Part shown: positions 8,834 through 18,172 of the stretch, piece after piece
Layout: each line of letters opens with the position of its first letter
How positions within the stretch are numbered: the first letter of the stretch is position 1
From: Bog-473 sp963738135
GTDB lineage: Bacteria; Actinomycetota; Acidimicrobiia; Acidimicrobiales; RAAP-2
Direction: 5' to 3'
DNA length: 64,000 nt
Assembly: GCA_963738135.1 (NCBI GenBank)
Contig: CAVTVK010000006.1
Span: forward strand, 248,001 to 312,000
Notes under the pieces: generated by a model
Seen by the model: the letters and a program-made list of their open reading frames with translations, nothing else
Told to the model about the DNA's origin: nothing
Databases searched by the model: none
Made by a program: the position numbers and the translations under genes

Positions 8834-9304
8834 TCAGTAGTACCCGCGCATCAGTTCGCCGGACCAACCGGGTTGACGCACGGTGTCGGCGGGGGGCTCG
8901 AACTCCCTCATGAAGGGCTTCACGTCGAGCACCGGCGACCCGTCGACGGCATCCAGACCCCGCACGTGGAGGTCGAGCCGATCGACGGCGGTGAGCCAGC
9001 AGGCGGACACCCCGAGCCGGTTGGGCCGCATTTTGGCCCGTTGCGCGAACATGCCCACCTCGGGCCAGTCCGGGTTGCCCCGGGGGCGGCGTGCCCCCCA
9101 CTGCACGTCGGCCGGATCAACCAGATGGAACTGGAAAACCACCACGAGGTGCGAGAAACCGGTGAGGCCGGCCACGGCGTCGGGACCGAATCGCGTGCCG
9201 TCGAGCCGGATGACGGCCTCGACGCCGCCCCAGTCGTCGTCGATCGCCTCCCCACGTCCGCCGACGACGACACCGACAGGCTCCAGCGTGATCACGACCG
9301 GCAA
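8834..9304 (-). CDS. trmO: TrmO-like tRNA m6t6A37 methyltransferase (TsaA/VirR fold)
   Basis: 156 residues of the TrmO/TsaA (UPF0066) family, which N6-methylates threonylcarbamoyladenosine at position 37 of certain tRNAs. Signature pieces are LTGFSHLVVVFQFH near residue 50, MRPNRLGVSACWL near 95, and LHVRGLDAVDGSPVLDVKPF near 115. A divergent member, since the first segment is DGTRFGPDAVAGL rather than the usual core. It may be the first gene of a two-gene unit with the sulfatase. Confidence 0.75.
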   Translation of the reverse strand: MPVVITLEPVGVVVGGRGEAIDDDWGGVEAVIRLDGTRFGPDAVAGLTGFSHLVVVFQFHLVDPADVQWGARRPRGNPDWPEVGMFAQRAKMRPNRLGVSACWLTAVDRLDLHVRGLDAVDGSPVLDVKPFMREFEPPADTVRQPGWSGELMRGYY

Positions 9305-9396
9305 AGCTAGTTTTTGCCGGTGGGGAGTGCGCGCCAGGGGCGGGAGGATGGCGACTGACCGCGTTCGTCATCACCCTCAACGAACTGCGGCGGCGG

Positions 9397-10485
9397 GTGC
9401 GCGACCGCTCGGCCGTGATCACGTGCCTGGTGGCGCCCTTGGCCATTGCCGCCATCCTCGGCTTCGCCTTCGCCGGGAACTCCTCCACCGGCCCGCTGCC
9501 CATTGGCGTGTCGGGCGCGTCGCCGGCACTCGTGCGTGCGGCAGCCCACGCCAGCCAGCTCCCGGACAACGTCGCGGTCCGACTCGTCCCGGGCGAAGCC
9601 GCGCTCAAGCAGGAGGTGGCCGACGGCGCCCTGGCCGGAGGCGTGGTCCTGCGCCGCGGCCACCCGAACCTGTCGCACCTCCTCATCCCGATCGTGGCGC
9701 CTGGTGCGACGCCGTCCCCGGGGTTCGAGATCGTGGACCGCGCCGGCGCGCTCATCGGACAGGAGTACGCCGAGTCAGTGGCGGCGGGCCTGGCCAGCCG
9801 GCTCTACGCGGGCCGCCTCGAGCGCGGCACGGCGACGGACAGAGCTGCCATCTCGGTCTCGGCCAGCACGCTCGGCAACGGGGGCAAGGCGGTACTCGAC
9901 TACTTCGCCCCGTCCATCGCCGTGGTCTTCCTCTTCATCGGCAGCGGCCTCGGCATGCGCTCCCTCCTGATGGAGCGGGCCACCGGGACGCTGGCCCGCC
10001 TGGCCGCCGCGCCCGTCCGGCCCACGGCCATCGTGTGGGGCAAGCTGCTGGCCATCGGCCTCACCGGGCTGGCCTCCATCCTGATCGTGTGGGGCGTGAC
10101 CGCGGCCGCCTTCGGCGCCAACTGGGGCGCCCCGCTCGGTGTGCTCATGATGTGCGTCGGTGCCACCGCCGCCATGTGCGGCCTGGGCGCCTTCCTGACC
10201 TCATTCGCCCGGACCCCCCAGGAGGCGTTCGCCGCGTCCTTGGTGGTCGGACTGGTGCTGGCGTTGCTGGGAGGCAACCTGCTCCCGCCCGGTGCACTGC
10301 CCGAGGCCCTGCAAGTGCTCAGCCTGGGGACGCCGAATGGATGGGCCCTGGTCGGCTTCGGCCGCCTGGCGCTCTTGCACGACCCGACGTCGTCGGTGGT
10401 CGGTCCCTTCGCAGTTCTCTGCCTCATCGCAGTCGTCACCGGTGGCCTGGCCATGACCCGCGTCCGCCGGATGGTCACGCCGTGA
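9397..10485 (+). CDS. ABC-2 type transporter permease 1
   Basis: 362 residues with the ABC-2 membrane layout: one N-terminal membrane segment (CLVAPLAIAAILGFAF), a large extracytoplasmic loop (to about residue 165), then five segments from VVFLFIGSGLGMRS onward. A homologous N-terminus (LTAFVITLNELRRR) lies just upstream in frame, without a start codon; ATG 9348 is one base out of frame, so an indel near 9351-9358 may have cut the start. The GTGA stop overlaps permease 2. No ATPase subunit is adjacent, though ABC-2 exporters need one. Confidence 0.8.
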   Translation: MRDRSAVITCLVAPLAIAAILGFAFAGNSSTGPLPIGVSGASPALVRAAAHASQLPDNVAVRLVPGEAALKQEVADGALAGGVVLRRGHPNLSHLLIPIVAPGATPSPGFEIVDRAGALIGQEYAESVAAGLASRLYAGRLERGTATDRAAISVSASTLGNGGKAVLDYFAPSIAVVFLFIGSGLGMRSLLMERATGTLARLAAAPVRPTAIVWGKLLAIGLTGLASILIVWGVTAAAFGANWGAPLGVLMMCVGATAAMCGLGAFLTSFARTPQEAFAASLVVGLVLALLGGNLLPPGALPEALQVLSLGTPNGWALVGFGRLALLHDPTSSVVGPFAVLCLIAVVTGGLAMTRVRRMVTP

Positions 10486-11525
10486 TCCCGATCATCAGGG
10501 TGAACCTGCGCCGCGCCATCGGCGACCGACGTCTCCTCTTCGTCGCCACGCTGTTCCCCGTCCTCTTCATCCTCGTGACCGGCCTGCTGGCCGGCAGCCC
10601 CAAGGAGCCGATCGGGCTCGTCAACCCCTCCCCGCGCCTGGTCCATCTGGTGGCCCACACCGGCGACCTCAAGGTGCGGATCGAGCCGAACCGCGCCCAG
10701 TTGGGCGACGACATCTTGCGCGGTCGCGTGGTGGCCGGGCTGGTCAGGCTGCCGGCTCCTGCGGGCGCACAGCGCGTGGAGTTCCTGAGCGAGTCAGCGT
10801 CAACCAGCGCCATTCAGGCTCGCACCGACGTGGTGGCCCTCCTCGACCTGATGTCGGCCGAAGGCACCCACACCGCCGTGACCGACGTGACCCTGGCCCA
10901 AGCCGACGTGCCCGCCGCGCTGAGCCCCTTCTCCTATGTCGCGCCGGCCGACCTGGTCCTCTTCCTCGGCATCACGGTGCTCCTGCTGTCTTCGGGTGTG
11001 GTCGAATCCCGCCGCCTCGGGCTCATGAACCGTCTGGCCGCCGCACCGGTGCGCAAGCGCTCCGTGGTGGCGGCGCTGATCGCCACCAGCCTCTGCGTCG
11101 CCGCCGTGCAGTGCGTCGGACTCCTGGTGGTCGGGCGCCTGCTCTTCGGCGTTCGCTGGGGCAACCCCCTCGCAGTGTTCCTCGTTCTCGCCGCACTGTC
11201 ACTCGCCTACGCCGGCGCGGCCGCCCTCGTCAGCATGCGCTCGCGCACCGAGGAGCAGGCCATCTCGCTGGCCGTGGTGCTCGGCATCGTGGGCGGGATG
11301 CTGGGCGGGTGCATGTACCCGCTCGCCGTCGTGGGACCGGTCGTCCGCGGCGTCGGCCACGTCGTCCCCCAGGCCTGGGCCATGGACGCGTTCGTCAAGC
11401 TGATCTACGACCACGACGGGCTCACGGCGGTGCTCCCGGAGATCGGGGTACTCGCCCTCTTCGCTGCCGCGCTGTGCGCGCTGGCGTTGCGGGCCTACGC
11501 GCGGACGGTGTACTCGCCGGGGTGA
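10482..11525 (+). CDS. ABC-2 type transporter permease 2
   Basis: 347 residues, same topology as the upstream permease: N-terminal segment LLFVATLFPVLFILVTGL, an extracytoplasmic loop of about 130 residues, then membrane segments starting at LVLFLGITVLLLSSGV and ending with LALFAAALCALAL. GTG 10482 overlaps the preceding stop, so the two subunits are translationally coupled and probably form a heterodimer exporting lipid, drug or polyketide. The 3' end overlaps the convergent monooxygenase by about 30 bases. Confidence 0.85.
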   Translation: MIPIIRVNLRRAIGDRRLLFVATLFPVLFILVTGLLAGSPKEPIGLVNPSPRLVHLVAHTGDLKVRIEPNRAQLGDDILRGRVVAGLVRLPAPAGAQRVEFLSESASTSAIQARTDVVALLDLMSAEGTHTAVTDVTLAQADVPAALSPFSYVAPADLVLFLGITVLLLSSGVVESRRLGLMNRLAAAPVRKRSVVAALIATSLCVAAVQCVGLLVVGRLLFGVRWGNPLAVFLVLAALSLAYAGAAALVSMRSRTEEQAISLAVVLGIVGGMLGGCMYPLAVVGPVVRGVGHVVPQAWAMDAFVKLIYDHDGLTAVLPEIGVLALFAAALCALALRAYARTVYSPG

Positions 11526-12962
11526 AAGCGCCGGGTCAGCCGCCGGAATTTCCAGGTGTGGTCCGGCCAGAGCGTGGTGTTGCGACCCCGGTGATCGAGA
11601 TACCAGCTGCTGCACCCGCCCTCGACCCAGACCGAATGGGCCAACCGTTCCTGTAACCGGTCGTTGTAGCGACGCTGCACCGCCGGCTTGACCTCGACGG
11701 CGCGCACACCGGGCCGGCGCAGGAAGGCCACGGCGCTGGCGATGTAGTTGATGTGCGACTCGATCATGAAGATCATGGAGTTGTGGGCCAACGTCGAGTT
11801 GGGCCCGATCATCAGGAACAGGTTGGGGAAGCCGTTGACCGTCGAGCCTGCGTACGCCTCGACGCCGTTGGCCTTCCAGTGGTCGGCCAGCCGCACACCG
11901 TCGCGGCCCACGACGTGCTCGGCATAGGGCGGCTCGGCGGCTTCGAAACCCGTCCCCATGATCACGACGTCGACGGGCCGGGCGATGCCGTCCTGCCCCA
12001 CCGCCTCGTGCGCGGTGAAGGACGCCACCGGTGACTCCACCAGCTCGACGTTGGGACGGGTGAGGGAGGGGTAGTAGTCGTCGGAGAGCAGCAGGCGTTT
12101 GCAGCCCGGCTCATAGTGCGGCACGAGTTTCTGGCGCAGCGCCTCGTCGGGCACCTGCTTGGCGAGGTGGTCGAGGGCGGCCTTCCGAACGGCGGCCTTG
12201 CGCCTGTCCCCGTGCCCGACGAAGACCGAGAGCAAGGCCTCGAACATGGCGTAGATGCGCAGCCTCGAGAGGCGCTGCAGCCACGGCGCTCTGCGGTAGG
12301 CGAGCTTGCGCAGCGCCCGAGACGGCCCGGTCACGCCGGGGCACGACAAAGGGAGGCGTCCGCTGGTGCAAATACAGATGCTCGACGACGGGGGCGATCT
12401 GCGGCACGAACTGCACCGCCGAGGCGCCGGTCCCCACGACGCACACCCGTTTGCCGGTCAGATCGAAGCCGTGCTCCCAACGCGCCGAATGGAAGACCTT
12501 GCCGCGGAAGTCCTGCAGTCCGGGAAAGGGCGGAATCGACGGCTCGCTCAGGGAACCGGTCGCCCAGACGAGCACCGGCGCGCGATACTCCTCGCCGCCG
12601 GTCGTGCGGACGACCCAGTGTGCCGTGGCGTCGTCCCAGCGCGCCTCGTCGACGGCCCGGTTCAGGCGCAGATACCCACCGACGTCGAAGCGGTCGACGC
12701 AGTCGCGTAGGTAGTCCCAGATCTCGCCCTGCGACGAGAAGGCGCGCGACCAATTGGGATTCAGCGCGAAGGAGTACGAGTACAGGTTCGAGGGGACGTC
12801 GCAGGAGGCGCCCGGGTAGGAGTTGTCCCGCCACGTGCCGCCGAGGTCGTTGCCGCGGTCGAGGACGACGAAGTCGTCGATGCCCAGGGCGCGCAGGCGA
12901 GCCGCCATTCCGATGCCGGCAAAGCCGGCTCCGACGATGACGACGCTGTGCTCGCCGGTCAC
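11495..12962 (-). pseudogene. Baeyer-Villiger-type flavin monooxygenase (frameshifted)
   Basis: A class B FAD/NADPH monooxygenase in two frames. The N-terminal frame (GTG 12962) has VVIVGAGFAGIGM (FAD GxGxxG), DLGGTWRDNSYPG, the Baeyer-Villiger fingerprint FRGKVFHSARW, and the NADPH motif VVGTGASAVQ. The C-terminal frame begins around RALRKLAYRRAPW and carries DVVIMGTGFEAAEPP and NGFPNLFLMIGPNS. One extra base in the GGG of the coding strand (plus 12316-12318) accounts for the shift; repaired length is about 489 residues. The start overlaps the dehalogenase stop (GTGA), so both are co-transcribed. Confidence 0.8.
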
Positions 12963-13870
12963 CGCGTGGAGTCGACGAAGGAAACCACGACCTGAGCCAG
13001 CTCCTCGCCGCAGTCCTCCTGCAGGAAGTGCCCCCCGCCCACGATCGTCGTGTGGGGCTGCCCTTGCGCACCGGCGATCCGTTCCTTCAGGTTCCGGTCG
13101 GCCCCCTTGGTGATCGGGTCGCTGTCGCTGAAGGCACAGAGGAACGGCCGGTCGAACGCGGCGAGCCCTACCCAGGCCGCCACGTTGGCGTCGTGCGCGG
13201 GGTCGTCGGGCCGAGACGGCACGAGCAGCGGGAACTGCCGGGCGCCCGCCTTGTAGGACTCGTCGGGGAAGGGCGCGTCGTAGGCCGCCTCGACCTCGGG
13301 TGTCACCGGTTTGGCACAGCCGCCGCGGACGATGCCGCCGGTGGGAAAGACCTCGACCTCTTGGGAGAACTTCTGCCAGGCGAAGAAGGCGTCGCCCGGG
13401 TTGGTGTCGCCCGTGGGCAGGAACGTATTGGCCGCCACGACCCGGGCGAAGCGCTCGGGATGCTCCCCCACCAGGCGGAGCCCGATGAGCCCGCCCCAGT
13501 CCTGGCACACCAGGGTGATGTCGGCCAGGTCGAGCTGGTCGAAAAGCAGGGCGCGCATCCACTCGACGTGGCGGGCGAAGGTGTAGTCGCCGCGCTCGGC
13601 CGGCTTGTCCGACCGCCCGAAGCCGACCAGGTCAGGGGCCACAATCTGCAGTCCGGAGTCCGTCAAGACGGGGATCATCGTGCGATACAGATAGGACCAC
13701 GAGGGCTCCCCGTGCATGAGGAGCACGACGGGCGCCGAGGAGTCGCCTTCGTGGAGATAGTGCACTCGCAGCGTGCCTCCCTCCGCATCGTCGACCTCGG
13801 CGTAGTGCGCTGAGAAGGGGTAGCCGGGCAGGTCAGCGAAGCGATCGTCGGGAGTGCGAAGCGTCTGCAT
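12959..13870 (-). CDS. haloalkane dehalogenase (alpha/beta hydrolase)
   Basis: 303 residues. HGEPSWSYLYR gives the oxyanion loop, and CQDWGGLIGLR the nucleophile Asp followed by the halide-stabilising Trp, the pattern of haloalkane dehalogenases rather than serine esterases. The catalytic His is in GGGHFLQED near the C-terminus. It would hydrolyse carbon-halogen bonds to alcohols. ATG 13870 (MQTLRTPDDRF) is the family start. It is co-transcribed with a flavin monooxygenase and divergent from a P450, a plausible oxidative dehalogenation set. Confidence 0.88.
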   Translation of the reverse strand: MQTLRTPDDRFADLPGYPFSAHYAEVDDAEGGTLRVHYLHEGDSSAPVVLLMHGEPSWSYLYRTMIPVLTDSGLQIVAPDLVGFGRSDKPAERGDYTFARHVEWMRALLFDQLDLADITLVCQDWGGLIGLRLVGEHPERFARVVAANTFLPTGDTNPGDAFFAWQKFSQEVEVFPTGGIVRGGCAKPVTPEVEAAYDAPFPDESYKAGARQFPLLVPSRPDDPAHDANVAAWVGLAAFDRPFLCAFSDSDPITKGADRNLKERIAGAQGQPHTTIVGGGHFLQEDCGEELAQVVVSFVDSTR

Positions 13871-13993
13871 GCACGCGGAGCCTACGCCGTCCGGGCCGGG
13901 GGGTGGCCGGGTGCCGCACAGCGTGCAGCACCATGCTCGCGCCCCATAGCCTGACAGGAACGTCACAGAACACCCGCGGGAGGGAATCGCGCC

Positions 13994-15223
13994 ATGGCAC
14001 TATCCGACGCACAAGAGTACGACCCGTTCAGCGCCTTCGACGACGTGGTTGCCGGCACGACACGGGACCCCTACCCCGACCTTCTGGCCAAGCGCCGCGA
14101 CACGCCCGTCGTCAAGGGCCTGACCATGAACCCCGACTCGTTGCCCGAGGGCATCGAGGTCGAGCCGGGATGGATCGCCTACCGCTACGACGACTGCTCG
14201 CGGATCTTGCGGGACGCCAAGACGTTCACCTCGACCGGCTATGACGTCACCATCGGCATGGTGATGGGCCACATGATCCTGGGCATGGACGACCCCGAGC
14301 ACCGCGGCCACCGCAACCTGGTGGCTCACGCGTTCCGCGAGAAGGCGCTGGCCCGTTGGGAGCCCGAGTTCATCCGCCCGATCATCGACGAGCAGATCGA
14401 CCGCTTTGCCGCCGACGGAGAGGCCGACCTCGTGCGCCAACTGACCTTCGAGTTCCCCGTCCGCGTGATCGCGCGCCTGCTCGGCCTCCCCGAGGAGGAC
14501 TTCCCGCAGTTCCAGCGCTGGTCGGTCGAGCTCATCAGCCTGGTGGCGGACATCGACCGCGGCATCGCCGCCTCGGAGGCGCTGCGGGAGTACTTCGCCG
14601 GCGTCGTGGCCGACCGGCGCGCCCAGCCTGCCGAGGACGTGATCAGTGACCTGGTCTCGGCCGAGATCGACGGCGAGAAACTGACGGACGAGGCCATCTA
14701 CTCCTTCCTGCGCCTCCTGCTGCCCGCGGGAGCCGAGACGACCTACCGCTCGTCGGGCAACCTCCTGTACTTGCTCCTCACCCACCCCGAGCAGCTCGAC
14801 GCGGTGCGGGCCGACCGCTCGCTGTTGCCTCAGGCCATTGAGGAGGGCCTGCGTTATGAGCCGCCGCTGCTCAGCATCAACCGGACCACGACCTGCGAGG
14901 TCGAGATCGGCGGGGTCACCCTGGGACCCGACGAGAGCATCTCGCCCCACATCGGCTCGGCCAATCACGACGAGACGCGCTGGGACAACCCCGAGACCTT
15001 CGACATCTTCCGGCCCCCCGTGCCTCACATTGCGTTCGCCCACGGTCCGCACATGTGCCTCGGCATGCACCTGGCCCGGCTCGAGACACGGGCCCTGCTC
15101 AACCGCGTGTTCGACCGCCTGCCGGACCTCGCTCTCCTGCCGGGTGACCAGGATCCCCACATCCGGGGCGACATCTTCCGTTCCCCGACCTCGCTGCCGG
15201 TGACCTTCACCCCGGCGGCCTAG
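13994..15223 (+). CDS. cytochrome P450
   Basis: A 409-residue soluble bacterial P450. The I-helix reads LLLPAGAETTYRS (acid-alcohol pair E-T), the K-helix ExxR is EEGLRYEP, and the heme loop FAHGPHMCLGMHLA places the thiolate at C355. ATG 13994 follows a gggaggga ribosome site. No ferredoxin or reductase is encoded nearby, so electrons must come from elsewhere. It is divergent from the dehalogenase/monooxygenase pair across 123 bases. Substrate unknown. Confidence 0.92.
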   Translation: MALSDAQEYDPFSAFDDVVAGTTRDPYPDLLAKRRDTPVVKGLTMNPDSLPEGIEVEPGWIAYRYDDCSRILRDAKTFTSTGYDVTIGMVMGHMILGMDDPEHRGHRNLVAHAFREKALARWEPEFIRPIIDEQIDRFAADGEADLVRQLTFEFPVRVIARLLGLPEEDFPQFQRWSVELISLVADIDRGIAASEALREYFAGVVADRRAQPAEDVISDLVSAEIDGEKLTDEAIYSFLRLLLPAGAETTYRSSGNLLYLLLTHPEQLDAVRADRSLLPQAIEEGLRYEPPLLSINRTTTCEVEIGGVTLGPDESISPHIGSANHDETRWDNPETFDIFRPPVPHIAFAHGPHMCLGMHLARLETRALLNRVFDRLPDLALLPGDQDPHIRGDIFRSPTSLPVTFTPAA

Positions 15224-15245
15224 CAATTCGGGGACCGGGGGCCCG

Positions 15246-15914
15246 TCAGAGGATCTGGCGCATCTCCACCTCGTCGCCCCGGGCGACGAACACGCTCGAC
15301 ACCATGGCGGGCGGGAAGAGGCCGTGCGCCACCACACCCGGCGCGGCGTCGAGCAAGGCGGCCAGCACCGCCGGATCGCCCACCTCGCCGTGGTAGTCAG
15401 CGAGCACCCCGCCGTCGGGCGTCACGGGCGCCCGGCGGAGCACCGCGCCGGGCAGCTCGCGCAGGGTGGCCGCCAGGCCGAAGGCCAGGAGCTCGAGTGG
15501 CACCGGGGCGTGCAGACGATCGACGGGTTTGTCGGAGGAGACGATGACCACGAAGCGGTCCGAGGCCGCCGCCACGATCCTCTCGCGGGTGTGGGCCCCT
15601 CCCCCGCCCTTGACGAGCCACCCCGCGGGATCCACTTGGTCGGCACCGTCGATGGTCAGGTCGAGACGGTCGACATCGGTGAAGGGCCGGACGACCAGCC
15701 CATGGGCGGTGGCGAGCTCCTCGGTGGCGGGTGACGTCGCAGCGCAGGTGATGTCGAGCCGACGGGCGCCGAGGACCGGCACCAGCTCGGCCACGGTCGA
15801 TCCGGTTCCCAGCCCCACCGCCATGCCGTTCTCGACCAGTGCCGCCGCTGCTGTCGCGGCGGCACGCTTCTCGGCCTTGTGGTCCGCTCCGGTCACAACC
15901 GACGCCGCGCTCAA
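15246..15914 (-). CDS. rpiA: ribose-5-phosphate isomerase A
   Basis: 222 residues, full length. GLGTGSTVAELV is the phosphate-binding loop, TIDGADQVD carries the two active-site aspartates, and KGGGGAHTRERIVA the catalytic lysine. It interconverts ribose 5-phosphate and ribulose 5-phosphate in the pentose phosphate pathway. ATG 15914 overlaps the stop of the acyl-CoA dehydrogenase upstream by four bases (ATGA), so they share a transcript, an unusual pairing. Confidence 0.92.
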   Translation of the reverse strand: MSAASVVTGADHKAEKRAAATAAAALVENGMAVGLGTGSTVAELVPVLGARRLDITCAATSPATEELATAHGLVVRPFTDVDRLDLTIDGADQVDPAGWLVKGGGGAHTRERIVAAASDRFVVIVSSDKPVDRLHAPVPLELLAFGLAATLRELPGAVLRRAPVTPDGGVLADYHGEVGDPAVLAALLDAAPGVVAHGLFPPAMVSSVFVARGDEVEMRQIL

Positions 15915-17101
15915 CTGCGCGGAACGTCCTTCCAGGGGAGCTCCTTGTCGGTTCGGACGTCGCCCGGCAGGCCGAGCACTCGCTCACCGAGAATGTTGCG
16001 CATGACCTCGGACGTGCCGCCCTCGATGGAGTTCGCCCGCACCCGCAGGAACATCTTGCGCACGTCGGGCGAGTTCATCCCCACGAGGTCGGGTCGGAGC
16101 ATCGGGTAGCCGGCCGGGAAGAGCATGGCATCGTTGCCCAGGAGGTCCATGCAGAGCTCGTAGACGCGCTTGTTCTCCTCGGCGAACGCCAGCTTGGCCA
16201 CGGAACCCTCGGGCCCCGGGGTCCCGGCCTTGCGCGTCTGGGCGGCGCGGGCGTTGGTCATCGACAACGCTTCCATCCGGATGTAGCTCGAGACCAGTCG
16301 ATCACGAAGTGCGAGCGCTCGGGCGGAGGTGTCCCCCTGCCAGCGTTCCTTCCAGATCTTCATCGCCTCGGCGATGGGACCGCCGCCACGCCGGCCGACG
16401 GCGCCGCCGATGGAGACACGCTCGTTCATCAGCGTCGTGACCGCGACGCGCCAGCCATCACCCTCGGCGCCCAGTCGGCCCGCATCGGCCATCCGCACGT
16501 CTGTGAAGAAGACCTCGTTGAATTCGGCCTCCCCGGTGATCTGGAAGAGCGGCCGTACCTCGACACCTGGCGCCTTCATGTCGACCAGGAAGGCTGTCAT
16601 CCCCTTGTGCTTGGGCACGTCGGGATTCGTACGGGCCACGAGGAGCCCGAAGGACGAAACGTGGGCCAACGTGGTCCAGACCTTCTGCCCGTTGAGCGTC
16701 CATTCCTCGCCATCGCGCTCGGCCCGGGTCGACAGTCCGGCCACGTCGGATCCCGCCCCGGGCTCACTGAAGAGCTGGCACCAGATCTCCTCACCCGTGA
16801 ACAGCGGGCGCAGGTACCGCTCCTTCTGCTCGGGCGTCCCGTGGGTGGCGATGGTGGGAGCGCACATGCCGTAACCGATGGGGTTGCGCACGCCGGACAC
16901 CGGCGCGCCCGCTGCGTTGAGGCGCGCCTGGGCTCGCTGTTGGTCCCGGGGCGCCAGGCCGAGGCCGCCCGAGCCCGGCGCAAAGTGCAGCCAGGCCAGG
17001 CCGCGATCGAACTGCGCGGCCAGAAACTCCTGCGGCGGCGTCGTCCCCGGCGGGAGGTCGGCCAATAGGCCATCAACCAGGTCGTCGACGTTCGGACTCA
17101 T
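15911..17101 (-). CDS. acyl-CoA dehydrogenase
   Basis: 396 residues of the FAD-dependent acyl-CoA dehydrogenase family, catalysing alpha,beta-desaturation of an acyl-CoA. Signature 1 appears as CQLFSEPGAGSDVAGL; WTTLAHVSSFGLLVART is the FAD-binding strand region; the C-terminus has SIEGGTSEVMRNILGERVLGL. It belongs to the short-N-terminus actinobacterial type. Translationally coupled to rpiA downstream. Chain-length or ring substrate cannot be told. Confidence 0.92.
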   Translation of the reverse strand: MSPNVDDLVDGLLADLPPGTTPPQEFLAAQFDRGLAWLHFAPGSGGLGLAPRDQQRAQARLNAAGAPVSGVRNPIGYGMCAPTIATHGTPEQKERYLRPLFTGEEIWCQLFSEPGAGSDVAGLSTRAERDGEEWTLNGQKVWTTLAHVSSFGLLVARTNPDVPKHKGMTAFLVDMKAPGVEVRPLFQITGEAEFNEVFFTDVRMADAGRLGAEGDGWRVAVTTLMNERVSIGGAVGRRGGGPIAEAMKIWKERWQGDTSARALALRDRLVSSYIRMEALSMTNARAAQTRKAGTPGPEGSVAKLAFAEENKRVYELCMDLLGNDAMLFPAGYPMLRPDLVGMNSPDVRKMFLRVRANSIEGGTSEVMRNILGERVLGLPGDVRTDKELPWKDVPRS

Positions 17102-17208
17102 GCCCGCACCCTATAGCGTGCTCTCGTGCGGACACCTGCTGAGGTCCGACCGATCCGGTACCGGCATCCGGCCCTCCGCTGGACTGCGGGAGCAGGAGCC
17201 TCGGCGCG

Positions 17209-18105
17209 GTGACGGCCACGGTGCGTCTGCCCGGCGGGCGCGTGCTGGCCTACGAGGACTACGGCGACGCCGACGGTTTCCCGGTGCTCAGCTTCCACGG
17301 TGGCCTCAGCTCCCGGCTCGATGCGGCGCCGGCGCACGAGGCGGCGCAGGCGAACGGTGTACGCCTCATCTCCCCCGATCGGCCCGGCATGGGACTCTCG
17401 ACGTACCAGCCGGGGCGCCGCCTGGTCGACTGGCCGGCCGATGTGGCGCACCTCACCGATGCGTTGGGCATCGGGCGCTTCGCCGTGATGGGTTGGTCGG
17501 CAGGCGGCGCCTACGCCGCCATCTGCGCGGCCCGCATGGGTGGTCGAGTGACCGCCGCGGCGCTCCTGTCGAGCGCGGTCCCGCTCGACCTCTACGGCAC
17601 GACCCGCGGACTCACCATTGAGGACCGCACCCTCCTGCTGCTAACCAAGCACACGCCATCGCTGGCGTCTGCTCTCATGAAGGTCAGCATCGTCAATGCC
17701 AGCAACGCACGGCTGTTCCGAGCCGTCGTGCGGTCGTTCCCCCCGGCCGATCGCACGGTGCTGACGGAGTGGGGGCCGCCGGACCACGCGCTCGCCTTCG
17801 TCCGGGAGGCATTGCGCCAGGGCACCGAGGGCTGTGTCCAGGACTACCGCATCTTCGGCGATCCGTGGGGGTTCGCCCTCGAGGAAATCCGCGTCCCAGT
17901 CGACATCTGGGAAGGGGCCGAAGACCGCACCGGTCCGCCGGGCTATCGGGCCTTCCTCAAGCGGCACATCCCTCAGGCCACCGTGCACGTGGTGCCCGGT
18001 GAGGGGCACCTCTCGCTCCTCCCGCATCAGGCGCCGGCGATCTTCTCCTCGCTCCTCGGGGGCGACCACGACACCGAGTCCACGCCACAGTCGAACGTCG
18101 GGTAA
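17209..18105 (+). CDS. alpha/beta hydrolase
   Basis: 298 residues. GGLSSRLD follows the first long strand (SFHGG, oxyanion), nucleophile Ser is in GWSAGGAYA near residue 104, acid Asp in the GAEDRTGP region, and His in GEGHLSLLP. This is a serine hydrolase, probably an esterase or peptidase. The GTG at 17209 starts LPGGRVLAYEDYG, the usual family N-terminus. It is transcribed away from the acyl-CoA dehydrogenase and converges on a membrane-anchored hypothetical gene. Confidence 0.85.
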   Translation: MTATVRLPGGRVLAYEDYGDADGFPVLSFHGGLSSRLDAAPAHEAAQANGVRLISPDRPGMGLSTYQPGRRLVDWPADVAHLTDALGIGRFAVMGWSAGGAYAAICAARMGGRVTAAALLSSAVPLDLYGTTRGLTIEDRTLLLLTKHTPSLASALMKVSIVNASNARLFRAVVRSFPPADRTVLTEWGPPDHALAFVREALRQGTEGCVQDYRIFGDPWGFALEEIRVPVDIWEGAEDRTGPPGYRAFLKRHIPQATVHVVPGEGHLSLLPHQAPAIFSSLLGGDHDTESTPQSNVG

Positions 18106-18172
18106 GCCAGGAGCGCAGAGCGTTCGGCTCCGCGGAACCCGCGCCCCGACGTCGAGCTCGACCTCGAGCGAT

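Noticed and set aside
7439..9310. 623-codon plus-strand frame
   Set aside because: It is the antisense of the sulfatase and trmO-like genes, which carry clear active-site motifs on the minus strand.
8883..11525. 880-codon plus-strand frame suggesting a giant protein
   Set aside because: Only its last 347 codons (from GTG 10482) match the ABC-2 permease; the earlier part is antisense to trmO and out of frame with the first permease.
15839..17068. 409-codon plus-strand frame
   Set aside because: Antisense shadow of the acyl-CoA dehydrogenase, with no motif of its own.
18151..18162. GTCGAGCTCGAC palindrome between convergent genes as a terminator
   Set aside because: It has no loop and no U-run; palindromes of this GC-rich type are expected by chance here.
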